Positions 27,469 to 36,873 of a DNA stretch of 64,000 nucleotides are shown here, piece after piece. A program made the translations under genes and the position numbers. Position 1 is the first letter of the stretch; each line of letters starts with the position of its first letter. This DNA comes from Keguizhuia sedimenti (GTDB lineage: Bacteria; Pseudomonadota; Gammaproteobacteria; Burkholderiales; Burkholderiaceae_D): NCBI GenBank assembly GCA_030715135.1, contig JAUYVH010000013.1, positions 1 to 64,000 of the forward strand, read 5' to 3'. The notes under the pieces are model-generated. The model saw only the letters and a program-made list of their open reading frames with translations, had not been told where the DNA came from and did not search any database.

Positions 27469-28098
27469 ATGATTGCAACGCTAAATGACGATGCTCTGGA
27501 CCTTTTGTTTCGCAATGCCCGCACCCATGGCGAGTGGCTGGACAAACCGGTGCCCGACGATATCTTGCGCCGGCTGTACGACTTGATGAAATGGGCGCCG
27601 ACCAGCGCCAACTCCAGCCCGGCGCGGATACTGTTTTTGCGCAGCCCCGGATCCAGGCAGCGGTTGCTGCCTGCCCTGTCTCCCGGCAATATTGAAAAAA
27701 CCATGCGTGCACCGGTTACCGCAATTATCGGCTATGACACACGTTTCTATGAACAGCTCCCCAGACTTTTTCCTCACGCCGATGCGCGTTCATGGTTTAC
27801 AGGAAATCCGGAGCTGGCGGAAAGCACGGCACAACGCAACAGCGCATTACAGGGTGCGTATTTCATCATTGCCGCACGCGCACTGGGGCTGGACTGCGGC
27901 CCGATGTCGGGATTCGACCAGGCGAAAGTCAATCAGGAATTCTTCCCGACTAAACGTGAATCGGATCACGAACATGAAGACCTGCCGATCGGCCGCATCA
28001 GATCCAATTTCCTGATAAATCTTGGTTACGGAGACACCGGTAAGGTAAAGCCGCGCAATCCGCGCCTCGCATTCGATGAAGCTTGCCGGATTATCTAA
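27469..28098 (+). CDS. rutE: RutE-like nitroreductase (malonic semialdehyde reductase family)
   Basis: 209 residues from the ATG at 27469, with GAAAGA upstream; another in-frame ATG lies at 27442. Strong family segments are [41 protein letters not shown] and [13 protein letters not shown]. RutE is an FMN-dependent reductase that turns malonic semialdehyde into 3-hydroxypropionate in pyrimidine breakdown. No rutA, B, C or D is in the window, so the role may be general aldehyde or nitro-group reduction. Compared with the E. coli sequence as I recall it, the part around [15 protein letters not shown] carries extra residues. Confidence 0.85.
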   Translation: MIATLNDDALDLLFRNARTHGEWLDKPVPDDILRRLYDLMKWAPTSANSSPARILFLRSPGSRQRLLPALSPGNIEKTMRAPVTAIIGYDTRFYEQLPRLFPHADARSWFTGNPELAESTAQRNSALQGAYFIIAARALGLDCGPMSGFDQAKVNQEFFPTKRESDHEHEDLPIGRIRSNFLINLGYGDTGKVKPRNPRLAFDEACRII

Positions 28099-28143
28099 TT
28101 CGTACAAGCCAAGCGGCCAGGCCTGGCCGCATCATGCTGGCAT

Positions 28144-28542
28144 TCATGACACCTGTTTCAAGTAAGGCAGGAAGGTCAGCACTCCGACAACCAGTGCAGC
28201 GACGGCGGAAATCAACACGGCGCCAGCAGCGATGTCCTTTGCGCGCTTGACCGCTTCCGCATAGTGAGGTGACACCACATCGCACAAGTACTCCATCGCT
28301 GTGTTGATCGTTTCGGCAAACCACACTATGGCCATTGCGACAACCAGCCAGCGCCAGTCGTCAGGCGTGAAGCCCAGGAAAAGCGCCAGCATGATCACGC
28401 CCAGCGTAGCGAGTAAATGCAGCCACGCATTATGCTGCGTACGCAATACAAAACCGATTCCCTGCATCGCATAAGAAAAACTCTTCAAGCGTGCCGCTAC
28501 GGTAAATTTCTTCCGGGTTGCCGTTGTGCCAGTCTCGTTCAT
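28144..28542 (-). CDS. dgkA: diacylglycerol kinase, DgkA type
   Basis: 132 residues from the ATG at 28542, with AAGAGAAAA upstream; the open frame is longer but the added part does not fit. Three membrane helices and the family signature AETINTAMEYLCDVVSPHY, then AKDIAAGAVL. The enzyme phosphorylates diacylglycerol, recycling it to phosphatidic acid in the inner membrane; some relatives prefer undecaprenol. It is the last gene of a leftward pair with ppsR, 184 bases apart. Confidence 0.9.
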   Translation of the reverse strand: MNETGTTATRKKFTVAARLKSFSYAMQGIGFVLRTQHNAWLHLLATLGVIMLALFLGFTPDDWRWLVVAMAIVWFAETINTAMEYLCDVVSPHYAEAVKRAKDIAAGAVLISAVAALVVGVLTFLPYLKQVS

Positions 28543-28726
28543 GGTTTTCTCTTGCGGTTCAGTTGAACAAAAATCCTTGCTCTCAAACGAAAAATCGACA
28601 GGCATGCGGATAATTTTTAGTTCGTGCTGAAGGTTTTTTCTATCAGCTCCTATCAACTCCTATCAGCTTCCATCAGATCGAATAGATCGATTAATCGAAG
28701 ATTTTCGCTTAAAATCAGATGCGCCT

Positions 28727-29575
28727 TCAATAAGATCGCTTGGCCAGCTTCATTTCCTGCAGGATCATGACGGCAATCTCTTCGATGGATTTTGCCGTCG
28801 ACGACATCCAGTGAATTCCTTCCGTGCGCATCATTTTTTCCGCTTCACTTACTTCGTAACGGCAATTATCCAGCGCGGCATATCTGCTGCCGGGCCGCCT
28901 CTCGTTACGTACTTGCGCCAATCGTTCCGGAGAAATCGACAGGCCGAAAATTTTTTCCTTGAATGGTGCCAACACGCTCGGCATCTTTCCACGCTCGAAG
29001 TCTTCGGGTATCAATGGATAGTTTGCCGCCTTGATACCGTACTGCATGGCCAGATAAAGGCTGGTGGGCGTTTTGCCGGACCGTGATACACCGACCAGTA
29101 TCACATCTGCGGATTCCAGGTTTTTATGCGACTGGCCATCGTCATGGGCAAGCGAAAAATTGATGGCTTCGATCCGGTTTTCATATTCAATCGAGTTTGC
29201 AATATTATGGCTGCGCCCTATGGCGTGTGCCGGCTCGATGCCAAGCTCATGCTCCAGAGGATCCACAAAAGTCTTGATCAGGTCCATCTGCATGCCCTTG
29301 GAGCTTTGCAGGGCCCCGGCGAATTCGGTCTTTACCAGGGTCGAAAAGACAATTGGCCGCGTACCGTCCTTCTCGAAAGCGTCGTCGATTCGCCGTACCG
29401 CGTCATGCACTTTCTCCAGCGTATCGACAAATGGCAGCCGCACTTCGTTGAATTGAACGCCGAACTGAGCCAGTACGGAGTGGCCAAGCGTCTCCGCCGT
29501 AATGCCGGTCCCATCAGAGATAAAGAAGACGGTCCGCACGGGCTGTTGAACGATCGATGAATTGGAACTTGGCAT
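28727..29575 (-). CDS. ppsR: PEP synthase regulatory protein (bifunctional kinase/pyrophosphorylase)
   Basis: 282 residues. The P-loop-like motif GVSRSGKT is at 162-169; N-terminal FFISDGTGITAETLGHSVL is typical of the DUF299 family. PpsR inactivates PEP synthase by ADP-dependent phosphorylation of a threonine near the catalytic histidine and restores it by phosphate-dependent dephosphorylation. It sits divergent from ppsA, with 242 bases between the starts, as in many proteobacteria. Confidence 0.95.
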   Translation of the reverse strand: MPSSNSSIVQQPVRTVFFISDGTGITAETLGHSVLAQFGVQFNEVRLPFVDTLEKVHDAVRRIDDAFEKDGTRPIVFSTLVKTEFAGALQSSKGMQMDLIKTFVDPLEHELGIEPAHAIGRSHNIANSIEYENRIEAINFSLAHDDGQSHKNLESADVILVGVSRSGKTPTSLYLAMQYGIKAANYPLIPEDFERGKMPSVLAPFKEKIFGLSISPERLAQVRNERRPGSRYAALDNCRYEVSEAEKMMRTEGIHWMSSTAKSIEEIAVMILQEMKLAKRSY

Positions 29576-29725
29576 AAGGGATATTTAATAACACCAAAAA
29601 TATTACTTCTAAGGATAATTACGTAATCCGGTTAATGTTTTTGACATAGCGCATATTGGAAAAGAATGGATGAGAAAGACTTGCAGATCAACATCCCGGC
29701 GCGCAACGTAAGTCTTGAAAAAATA

Positions 29726-29741
29726 CTACATGTTTTTGTAG
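29726..29741. promoter_or_regulatory. short dyad upstream of ppsA
   Basis: CTACA (29726-29730) and TGTAG (29737-29741) flank a 6-base centre, 77 bases before the ppsA start, in the ppsA/ppsR gap. It could be an operator, but the arms are only five bases. Confidence 0.25.
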
Positions 29742-29817
29742 CGATTCACAAAGAAAACTTGGCGATGCGGCAAGCGGGATATTGACAACTTTTATCGTCA
29801 GACTGAGTGAGGGTCCC

Positions 29818-32274
29818 ATGGCACACGCACTTCCCGCTTCGCCGCTCCAATCCGAAATGAACCAGACGTTTCGATCCAGTTATGTAATCGATTTTGAAAA
29901 CTTGCGCATGTCGGATGTCATCCATGTCGGCGGCAAGAATGCTTCGCTTGGCGAGATGATCAGCCAGTTGACTGACATGGGCGTGCGGGTGCCGGGCGGG
30001 TTTGCAACGACTGCACAGGCCTACAGGGACTTTCTTTCCTATCACGGCGACTCCGGAGCATCGCTTGCGCAGCGCATCAAGGAGCGCCTGGCCGGACTCG
30101 ATGTAGACGATGTCAAGGCTTTGGCCAGCGCAGGTGAAGAGATCCGGCAATGGATTGTCGATACGCCGTTTCCTCCGCGACTCAATGAAGACATCGTCAA
30201 TGCATATCATCATCTTGCTGCGGGATCCTCCAGCGAAGTTTCATTCGCCGTGCGTTCCTCCGCGACAGCGGAAGACTTGCCGGATGCATCATTTGCCGGA
30301 CAGCAGGAAACCTTCCTGAATGTCGTGGGCATCGACAACATCCTCGAAGCAATCAAGCATGTGTTCGCGTCGCTTTATAACGACCGCGCGATCGCCTATC
30401 GCGTGCACCAGAATTTCAGTCACGAAGAGGTTGCGCTTTCGGCCGGCGTGCAGCGCATGGTGCGTTCCGACCTGGGGGCCGCGGGCGTCATGTTCACGCT
30501 GGATACCGAGTCGGGTTTTCGCGATGTGGTATTCATCACTTCCGGCTACGGCCTGGGCGAGACGGTGGTGCAAGGCGCGGTCAATCCGGATGAATTCTAT
30601 GTGCACAAACCCATGCTGGCGCAAGGCAAGATGCCGATCATTCGCCGCACGATCGGCTCCAAGCTGATCAAAATGGAATTTACCGGTGAAGCGCGAGCCG
30701 GCCGTTCGGTGCGAACCGTGGATGTGCCGGACGAGCTGCGCAACAGGTTTTCGCTGACCGATGAAGAAGTCATCGAACTGTCTAAGTATGCGGTCATCAT
30801 CGAAAACCACTACGGCCGCCCCATGGATATCGAATGGGGCAAGGACGGCCGCGACGGCAAGCTGTACATCCTGCAGGCGCGGCCGGAAACGGTGAAGTCG
30901 CAACTGAAATCCACCGACACGCAGCAGCGCTACAAGCTCAAGAGCACGAGTTCTGTCCTGATAACCGGACGCGCCATCGGCCAGAAAATCGGCTCCGGTC
31001 CGGTACGGATCATTCACGATCCTTCCGAAATGGATCGCGTCCAGCCGGGCGACGTGCTGGTGGCCGACATGACCGATCCCAACTGGGAGCCTGTGATGAA
31101 ACGCGCATCCGCCATCATCACCAACCGCGGCGGCCGTACCTGCCATGCCGCCATCATCGCGCGCGAACTGGGCGTGCCGGCAGTGGTTGGCTGCGGCGAT
31201 GCGACCACGGCGCTCGAGGATGGCCAGATGGTGACCGTGTCCTGCGCCGAGGGTGACGAAGGAAAGATCTACGACGGCTTGCTGCTGGTTGAAATCAGCG
31301 AAGCGTCGCGCGGCGAACTGCCGGACCTTCCCTTGAAGATCACGATGAACATCGGCAATCCGCAGCTGGCCTTCGATTTCCAGTCGATACCGAACCATGG
31401 CGTTGGCCTGGCCCGGCTTGAATTCATTATCAACAACATCATCGGCGTACACCCCAAGGCGATATTGAATTATCCAGACGTGGACGCCGGCCTTAAAAGA
31501 GAAATTGAAACGGCCGCGCGCGGTTATGCGTCGCCCAGGGATTTTTACGTCGACAAGCTGGCCGAAGGGGTCGCAACGATTGCTGCAGCGTTCTGGCCAA
31601 AGCCTGTCATCGTACGCCTGTCGGACTTCAAGTCGAATGAATACAAGAAGCTGATCGGCGGCTCGCTCTACGAGCCTGACGAAGAAAATCCGATGCTGGG
31701 CTTTCGCGGCGCGGTGCGCTACCTGTCAGCGGATTTCGCAGAGTCGTTTGAAATGGAATGCCGTGCCATGAAGCGGGTGCGCGACGAGATGGGATTGACC
31801 AATGTCGAGATCATGGTCCCGTTCATCCGCACGCTGGCGCAGGCGGAAAAGGTAGTCGGCCTGCTGGGTGCAAACGGATTGAAGCGCGGTGAAAATGGCC
31901 TGCGGCTGATCATGATGTGCGAGGTGCCGTCCAACGCCATTCTGGCTGAACGCTTCCTTGAGTATTTCGACGGATTCTCGATCGGCTCCAACGACCTGAC
32001 GCAGCTTACCCTGGGACTGGACCGCGATTCGGGCATGGAATTGCTGGCCGTCGATTTCAACGAGCGTGATCCGGCAGTCTGCGTACTGCTTTCCCAGGCC
32101 ATTGCCGCCTGCCACAAGCAGGGAAAATATGTCGGCATCTGCGGACAGGGCCCGTCTGACCATCCTGAATTTGCCGCATGGCTGATGAAGGAAGGAATCG
32201 GCTCGCTGTCGCTGAATCCTGATTCGGTAATCGACACCTGGCAGAAACTTGCAGAATTGAACGGGACTGCGTGA
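29818..32274 (+). CDS. ppsA: phosphoenolpyruvate synthase (pyruvate, water dikinase)
   Basis: 818 residues from the ATG at 29818, with TGAGGG just upstream. The nucleotide-binding domain is about 30-380, the phosphohistidine domain about 390-490 with [21 protein letters not shown] (catalytic His443), and the PEP/pyruvate barrel about 500-818 with [13 protein letters not shown] (Cys775). It makes PEP from pyruvate and ATP for gluconeogenesis. The divergent ppsR controls it. The TCH just before the catalytic site gives the serine/threonine context needed for PpsR modification. An NDH-2 gene follows after 35 bases. Confidence 0.97.
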   Translation: MAHALPASPLQSEMNQTFRSSYVIDFENLRMSDVIHVGGKNASLGEMISQLTDMGVRVPGGFATTAQAYRDFLSYHGDSGASLAQRIKERLAGLDVDDVKALASAGEEIRQWIVDTPFPPRLNEDIVNAYHHLAAGSSSEVSFAVRSSATAEDLPDASFAGQQETFLNVVGIDNILEAIKHVFASLYNDRAIAYRVHQNFSHEEVALSAGVQRMVRSDLGAAGVMFTLDTESGFRDVVFITSGYGLGETVVQGAVNPDEFYVHKPMLAQGKMPIIRRTIGSKLIKMEFTGEARAGRSVRTVDVPDELRNRFSLTDEEVIELSKYAVIIENHYGRPMDIEWGKDGRDGKLYILQARPETVKSQLKSTDTQQRYKLKSTSSVLITGRAIGQKIGSGPVRIIHDPSEMDRVQPGDVLVADMTDPNWEPVMKRASAIITNRGGRTCHAAIIARELGVPAVVGCGDATTALEDGQMVTVSCAEGDEGKIYDGLLLVEISEASRGELPDLPLKITMNIGNPQLAFDFQSIPNHGVGLARLEFIINNIIGVHPKAILNYPDVDAGLKREIETAARGYASPRDFYVDKLAEGVATIAAAFWPKPVIVRLSDFKSNEYKKLIGGSLYEPDEENPMLGFRGAVRYLSADFAESFEMECRAMKRVRDEMGLTNVEIMVPFIRTLAQAEKVVGLLGANGLKRGENGLRLIMMCEVPSNAILAERFLEYFDGFSIGSNDLTQLTLGLDRDSGMELLAVDFNERDPAVCVLLSQAIAACHKQGKYVGICGQGPSDHPEFAAWLMKEGIGSLSLNPDSVIDTWQKLAELNGTA

Positions 32275-32309
32275 CGCATTAGGCGCTCGGCCCCTCAAAA
32301 AAATGGCAT

Positions 32310-33608
32310 ATGACAGACAACATCATCATTATCGGGGGCGGCGCGGGCGGCCTTGAGCTTGCATGCAAGCTTGGGCGCAAGCTCGGGCGCGAACGCGTCG
32401 CTCTGGTAGACCACCATCTGTACCACATCTGGAAACCTTCATTGCATGAAGTCGCGGCAGGCACGCTGGATATGAACCAGGAGGGCCTGTCCTATTCCAT
32501 GCTCGCGCATGACAATAATTTCACTTTCGTATACGGGAGCTTTACCGAGCTGGATCTTGTTAGGCGTGAAATCACGGTCTCGGCGCTGGAAGCCAGCCCC
32601 GGGGAAATCGTTATTCCGGAGCGACGGCTACGATATACCCGACTTTGCATCGCCGTAGGCAGTACCTCCAATTATTTCAACACGCCCGGCGCCAGCGAAT
32701 ACACGGTTTCCCTGAACACTCCTGAAGATGCCGAGCATTTCCGCATTCGGATGCTCAAGCAGATGACATTGGTCGAAACCCGGAAGGAAGCCGATCCTGA
32801 TGCCAGGGTCGAGGTGGTCATCATCGGCGGCGGCGCAACCGGCGTCGAACTTGCTGCCGAACTGCGAGAAGCAAGCAATGCCTACATCAGCTACGGCTTT
32901 CAGCGGCTGGACCCGGAAAAAGATATCCGCATCACTGTCCTGGAAGGCTCGCCGCGCATACTTGCGCCGCTTCCGGAACGCGTATCCGAAGCGGCAACGG
33001 AACTTCTCAAGGAACGCTACATCGATGTCATTCCCGGTTGCAAAGTCGCAAAGGTAGAGCCGCAACAGGTAATCGACGATTCGGGCAATGTCTATCCGGC
33101 TGACATTTGCGTCTGGGCGGCCGGCATCAAGGCGCCCGCTTTCCTGGCCAGCCTGGGCCTGCCGACAAATAAATCCGGCCAGATCGAAGTCACCGACCGT
33201 CTGAATGTGAAGGGATACGACGATATATTTGCATTCGGCGATTGCGCAGCATGCGTGACGGAGGACGGCAAGCAGGTTCCGCCGCGCGCCCAGGCTGCGC
33301 ACCAACAGGCGGACTATCTTTACAGAAGGCTTGTGAGGAACGCACGCGGCGAACATGTGCCGGACAAAGCTTACCGTTACCGCGACTACGGCTCGCTGGT
33401 TTCCGTGGGCACGCAAACCAGCGTCGGCAATCTCATGGGATCGCTGATCGGTTCAAACTGGTTCGTCAACGGACTGTTTGCACGCATGCTTTATATCAGC
33501 CTGCACCTGATGCACCACAAGGCAGTGCTCGGCCTGCTTCGTACGGCCGGACTGGCGATAGCACGCACCCTGATCCGCAGAAATACCGCATTGGTGAAAC
33601 TGCACTGA
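32310..33608 (+). CDS. ndh: type II NADH dehydrogenase-like flavoprotein
   Basis: 432 residues. Two dinucleotide folds: FAD motif IIIIGGGAGGLELA (about 5-18) and NAD motif VVIIGGGATGVELAAEL (about 168-184). FAD-contacting IFAFGDCAA follows near residue 308. The C-terminal part has an amphipathic, mildly hydrophobic stretch that would attach to the membrane. It oxidises NADH and reduces quinone without proton pumping. It lies 35 bases after ppsA on the same strand and may share its message. A sulfide:quinone oxidoreductase is less likely because the needed cysteines are missing. Confidence 0.85.
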   Translation: MTDNIIIIGGGAGGLELACKLGRKLGRERVALVDHHLYHIWKPSLHEVAAGTLDMNQEGLSYSMLAHDNNFTFVYGSFTELDLVRREITVSALEASPGEIVIPERRLRYTRLCIAVGSTSNYFNTPGASEYTVSLNTPEDAEHFRIRMLKQMTLVETRKEADPDARVEVVIIGGGATGVELAAELREASNAYISYGFQRLDPEKDIRITVLEGSPRILAPLPERVSEAATELLKERYIDVIPGCKVAKVEPQQVIDDSGNVYPADICVWAAGIKAPAFLASLGLPTNKSGQIEVTDRLNVKGYDDIFAFGDCAACVTEDGKQVPPRAQAAHQQADYLYRRLVRNARGEHVPDKAYRYRDYGSLVSVGTQTSVGNLMGSLIGSNWFVNGLFARMLYISLHLMHHKAVLGLLRTAGLAIARTLIRRNTALVKLH

Positions 33609-33680
33609 GCTCCCGTTCACTTTGAAGATGATCGGCGAACGGGCGGACCTGCATTGGCCAGCGTTAAATTGGGAATTCGT

Positions 33681-34115
33681 TTATCTGGGTGAATGTCCTT
33701 GCACATCCTGCTTAGAGAGTATGTCTAAAGTCATGTCCAGCAGATTCTTGAATTGAAACGGCTTCTGTATGAAAGCGCTAAAGGTCCTATCAATTAGGTC
33801 CCGGTGCTGAGGAATCGCGCTCATCAACACTATCGGTATCTTTTCCGTCACGGGATTGGCGCGAATGTGCCGCGACAGTTCGACTCCATCCATCACCGGC
33901 ATCATGTAATCGGACAAGATAAGATCGGGTAAGCGCTGCTTCATTACCTCCAGCGCCTGGTGGCCATTATTTGCGGTAACGGTCTCGAAACCGTTCAACT
34001 CGAACAGCAGCGAGAACGTTGAGGTCAGGTCGAACTCATCGTCAACGATCAAAATAAGCTTCTTACGCCCCTCGGCTACTGGCTTATTCACGGCAGATGG
34101 ATTCTTGTTCGGCAT
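33681..34115 (-). CDS. single-domain response regulator (CheY-like)
   Basis: 144 residues, receiver only. The acidic pocket is Asp25 and Asp26, the phosphoacceptor is Asp69 (SDYMMPVMDG), and Ser99 and Lys118 complete the switch. There is no output domain. The start lies three bases after the stop of the KaiC-like gene, so the two are translationally coupled. It probably relays or receives phosphate for that ATPase; no kinase gene is next to it. Confidence 0.93.
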   Translation of the reverse strand: MPNKNPSAVNKPVAEGRKKLILIVDDEFDLTSTFSLLFELNGFETVTANNGHQALEVMKQRLPDLILSDYMMPVMDGVELSRHIRANPVTEKIPIVLMSAIPQHRDLIDRTFSAFIQKPFQFKNLLDMTLDILSKQDVQGHSPR

Positions 34116-34118
34116 TCG

Positions 34119-35603
34119 CTATTTGGCAGCTTCCAGGGACTGCCCGATTTTCTTGCCTAAGCTTGAAATCGGACCGCCAATCGATATGCCTTTATCGGAA
34201 ATCGTCAGCAACTGAATGGCCGGATCATATTCGTTCTCGCGCATTTTCATCACTGAAAGCCGCCGATAGTTGACCCCCTCTATTTCCGTGTAGCCCAGCA
34301 ACATGATGTTTTCATACAGAATCGATTGAATCGATTCTGCGCGCGCATACGATTCCTTGAAGTAAGGAAGCTCCTGCGTAAAGAATGTCGTGACATTTCT
34401 TACGCGCAGTTCGTTGACCAGCGCAGTCGCAAAAGTCTTGATCCGTTCAGGATGAATGGCGATATGCAGGAAGCCGTCGATACCATCGACGAATAGCCTG
34501 GTAACTCCCCGCCGGTCAATGTTGTCAAGGATGCGCAAGGCCAGTTCGTCCATCAATACTTCCAAAGGAAGATTCCAGATGATTTCCAGGTCCCCGCTCT
34601 CAATCGCTCCGCTTAAGTCAATCCCGATCTTCGCGGCTTTCTGCACCACTCGCTGGGGCGATTCGTAGAAACCCAGCATCAGGCATTTTTCGTTTTCGCG
34701 CAGGCCCTGGTTGATAAAATGCAGCCCCATCAGGGTTTTGCCAGCTCCCGGGCTGCCGACCAGGTTTGTCGTCGATCCTTTCATGACTCCGCCGCCGGTC
34801 AGCTTGTCCAATGAAGGAATGCCAAAGGCGGCCACGGCAGTTGAAGACTCTGCAGGACGGTTCGTGCGTGTTGCGACGGCTTCAAGCCGGGGGTAAACGA
34901 TGATCCCTTCCTTGCACACTTCGAATGCATGCTTGCCAAGCAAATGGTCACCGCCACGCACCTTGAGGACTGCCAGTTCACGGATAGTCCTGACTCCGTC
35001 GTGGAACTGGCTTAACTCGACCAGGCCGTCAACCAGGGTATTCTCGGATTCCGGCAGGTTTCCCTCGACCGGCGAAAGCAGGAAGGTCGTGCATCCCATT
35101 GCCGAAACCAGGGCATTCAGGGAATGCATGAATTCGGAAAGGGACAGCTCGGATTCCTTAGTTTCCCGTACGGAACGGAATCCGTCGATGATCATTATTT
35201 CCGCACCCTGTTCGTTCAGGGCGGCAGTAATAAAATTGAGCAGCTCGCGCAGTCCGCCTTCGGCAAGAGATGTATAGCCACTATAGAAAACAATATTTTC
35301 ACCGACCAGGGTATCGTCAAAAAAGTTGAAATTCCTGAGATGCTGGAGCAATTTCGCATGGGATTCCGCAATCAAGGTCAGAATCAACACCTTTTTCCCG
35401 AGCCTGGCCTGAGCGAAGCCAATTTGACATGCGAGCGTCGTTTTCCCGCTTCCGGCCAGGCCCTGGATCAGGTACAGATGGTGCGCGGGCAGACCTCCAC
35501 CTAGAATCGTATCAAATCCTTCAACACCGGTCGGCAATACCTGTGCGAGGCCGTCGGCTTCAGCCTTTTCCGCCTCGGGTATTCCCTTGTTTTGCTCGCT
35601 CAT
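34119..35603 (-). CDS. double-domain KaiC-like RecA-superfamily ATPase
   Basis: 494 residues, two RecA/KaiC domains. Domain 1, about 20-245, has Walker A GLAGSGKTT (Lys54) and Walker B IMIIDG (Asp140). Domain 2, about 258-485, has Walker A GSPGAGKTL (Lys289) and Walker B LFVDG. The paired glutamates of cyanobacterial KaiC are reduced to one per domain (IAES, YES), and no serine-threonine pair like the KaiC autophosphorylation site was seen. It is coupled to a receiver gene, and kaiA and kaiB are absent from the window. A circadian role should not be assumed; stress or signal integration is more likely. Confidence 0.88.
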   Translation of the reverse strand: MSEQNKGIPEAEKAEADGLAQVLPTGVEGFDTILGGGLPAHHLYLIQGLAGSGKTTLACQIGFAQARLGKKVLILTLIAESHAKLLQHLRNFNFFDDTLVGENIVFYSGYTSLAEGGLRELLNFITAALNEQGAEIMIIDGFRSVRETKESELSLSEFMHSLNALVSAMGCTTFLLSPVEGNLPESENTLVDGLVELSQFHDGVRTIRELAVLKVRGGDHLLGKHAFEVCKEGIIVYPRLEAVATRTNRPAESSTAVAAFGIPSLDKLTGGGVMKGSTTNLVGSPGAGKTLMGLHFINQGLRENEKCLMLGFYESPQRVVQKAAKIGIDLSGAIESGDLEIIWNLPLEVLMDELALRILDNIDRRGVTRLFVDGIDGFLHIAIHPERIKTFATALVNELRVRNVTTFFTQELPYFKESYARAESIQSILYENIMLLGYTEIEGVNYRRLSVMKMRENEYDPAIQLLTISDKGISIGGPISSLGKKIGQSLEAAK

Positions 35604-35784
35604 CTCATGCCTTTACTTGCCCAGTCTCATCAGTTTTGCCTATTCCAAGACAATACCGATAATGAAGACTTTGTTATGCCAACCTATTTTCGTGTGCCAT
35701 TTTAACAAGCCCGAGGGAAATAGCATAAGCATGCATCCGCTTAGATCGACACGCGGCCATTAGTACAGTTACTGCAAGCCAAGC

Positions 35785-36843
35785 TTATATGGCGGTGGGC
35801 GCCGCTTGCTCCGTTGCCGGCTTGCCGCAACTTTTACAGAATCGGCTGAATGCATTCTTTCGTGTATGACAGTTCGCGCACCGGTCATACAGGCATATCC
35901 CGCAATGCGAGCAGTGGTTGATGCTTTCATCCTTTAGATCGACCGGCCGTTCGCAGCCAGGGCAAACCCCTTTGGCGATGCGGCTCATTGCAAGGTCGTA
36001 GCTGAGTTCCTGGCGGCGCTCTCCTTCTGACTTCTGTTCTGCGAGCCGCTGCTTTTCCAGGAATCGGTTCAGCGAAAGAATCGCCTGCCTGCCGACCAGG
36101 AAGGTCAGGATGATGCCGACGACATACCGCACATAGCCACCGTAGCTGGGCAGGTAAGGCACCAGCTCGAAAAAGAACACGAATACGGCAAAGAAAATGA
36201 ATCCCCAGACAAAAGGCCAGTAAGTGCTTTTCCTTTTCCTGGCAAATAGCCATCCGGCCACGCCGAGCAAAGGCAGGGTGAGCATCAAACGGTACATGAA
36301 AACGCGAAACTCCTGCCAGAACCGCGCCTTCTGTAGCGTTTCGTATGCCGCCTTTTCCAGGTCCGCCTTCTTTGCACGGGCACGGGCGGCGGCCTGCCGC
36401 GCATCGAGCAGCGTCTGCTCCACTGCCTGAACATCGGCCTGCGCCGCCCTCTCCTTCTGCTTGAGCGCATCCAGCGCCTGGGTGCGCTCGATCAGCTCGG
36501 TGTCCTGGTCGCTGCGGGCCGTCACATGCCGCGTTGCCAGCCAGTTGCTGAAGGTCTCGCGCGCAGCCCGATTGTCGGCCTGGGCAACCTGCAGCTTGAG
36601 CCTGGATTGCTCGAGCGCGTCCTGCGCCTCTTTTTCCCTGGTCTGCGCCTGCGCTAAAATTTCTTTCGTCTGTTTTGCCGCAGCCGGATCGATAAAGTCG
36701 TCGATCGAGTAGGTTTTTTCCACCTTGTTCAGATGACTCACGATCGTGCTGCCCAATCCGATCAGAAAGCTGGCAAAGATCAATGCGACCAGCCACAGGC
36801 CGCGCTGAAACCATTTTTCCGAAAGCCTCAATGCCTTGTTCAT
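35785..36843 (-). CDS. membrane protein with coiled coil and C-terminal zinc ribbons
   Basis: 352 residues. Helix 1 is about 14-35, a long charged coiled coil about 50-170, two or three helices about 180-255, and a cytoplasmic tail with cysteines as CPGC, CSHCGICLYDRC, CANC and CKSCG, enough for two zinc sites. GGGAGAAA precedes the ATG. The helix 1/coiled-coil/zinc layout suggests a membrane scaffold or sensor. I do not recognise the family. It is 30 bases downstream of lplT on the same strand. Confidence 0.72.
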   Translation of the reverse strand: MNKALRLSEKWFQRGLWLVALIFASFLIGLGSTIVSHLNKVEKTYSIDDFIDPAAAKQTKEILAQAQTREKEAQDALEQSRLKLQVAQADNRAARETFSNWLATRHVTARSDQDTELIERTQALDALKQKERAAQADVQAVEQTLLDARQAAARARAKKADLEKAAYETLQKARFWQEFRVFMYRLMLTLPLLGVAGWLFARKRKSTYWPFVWGFIFFAVFVFFFELVPYLPSYGGYVRYVVGIILTFLVGRQAILSLNRFLEKQRLAEQKSEGERRQELSYDLAMSRIAKGVCPGCERPVDLKDESINHCSHCGICLYDRCANCHTRKNAFSRFCKSCGKPATEQAAPTAI

Positions 36844-36873
36844 TGGATTTCTCCCATTCCTTATTGAAAGGAA

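Noticed and set aside
30289-31452. 387-codon open frame on the minus strand
   Set aside because: It lies wholly inside ppsA, a clearly real gene, and shows no family character.
33612-33643. Hairpin after the NDH-2 gene, CCCGTTC and GAACGGG
   Set aside because: The loop is 18 bases and no T-run follows, so I did not call a terminator.
33681-35603. A complete circadian clock (kaiABC)
   Set aside because: Only a KaiC-like gene and a receiver are present; kaiA and kaiB were not found and the phosphorylation site is not visible.
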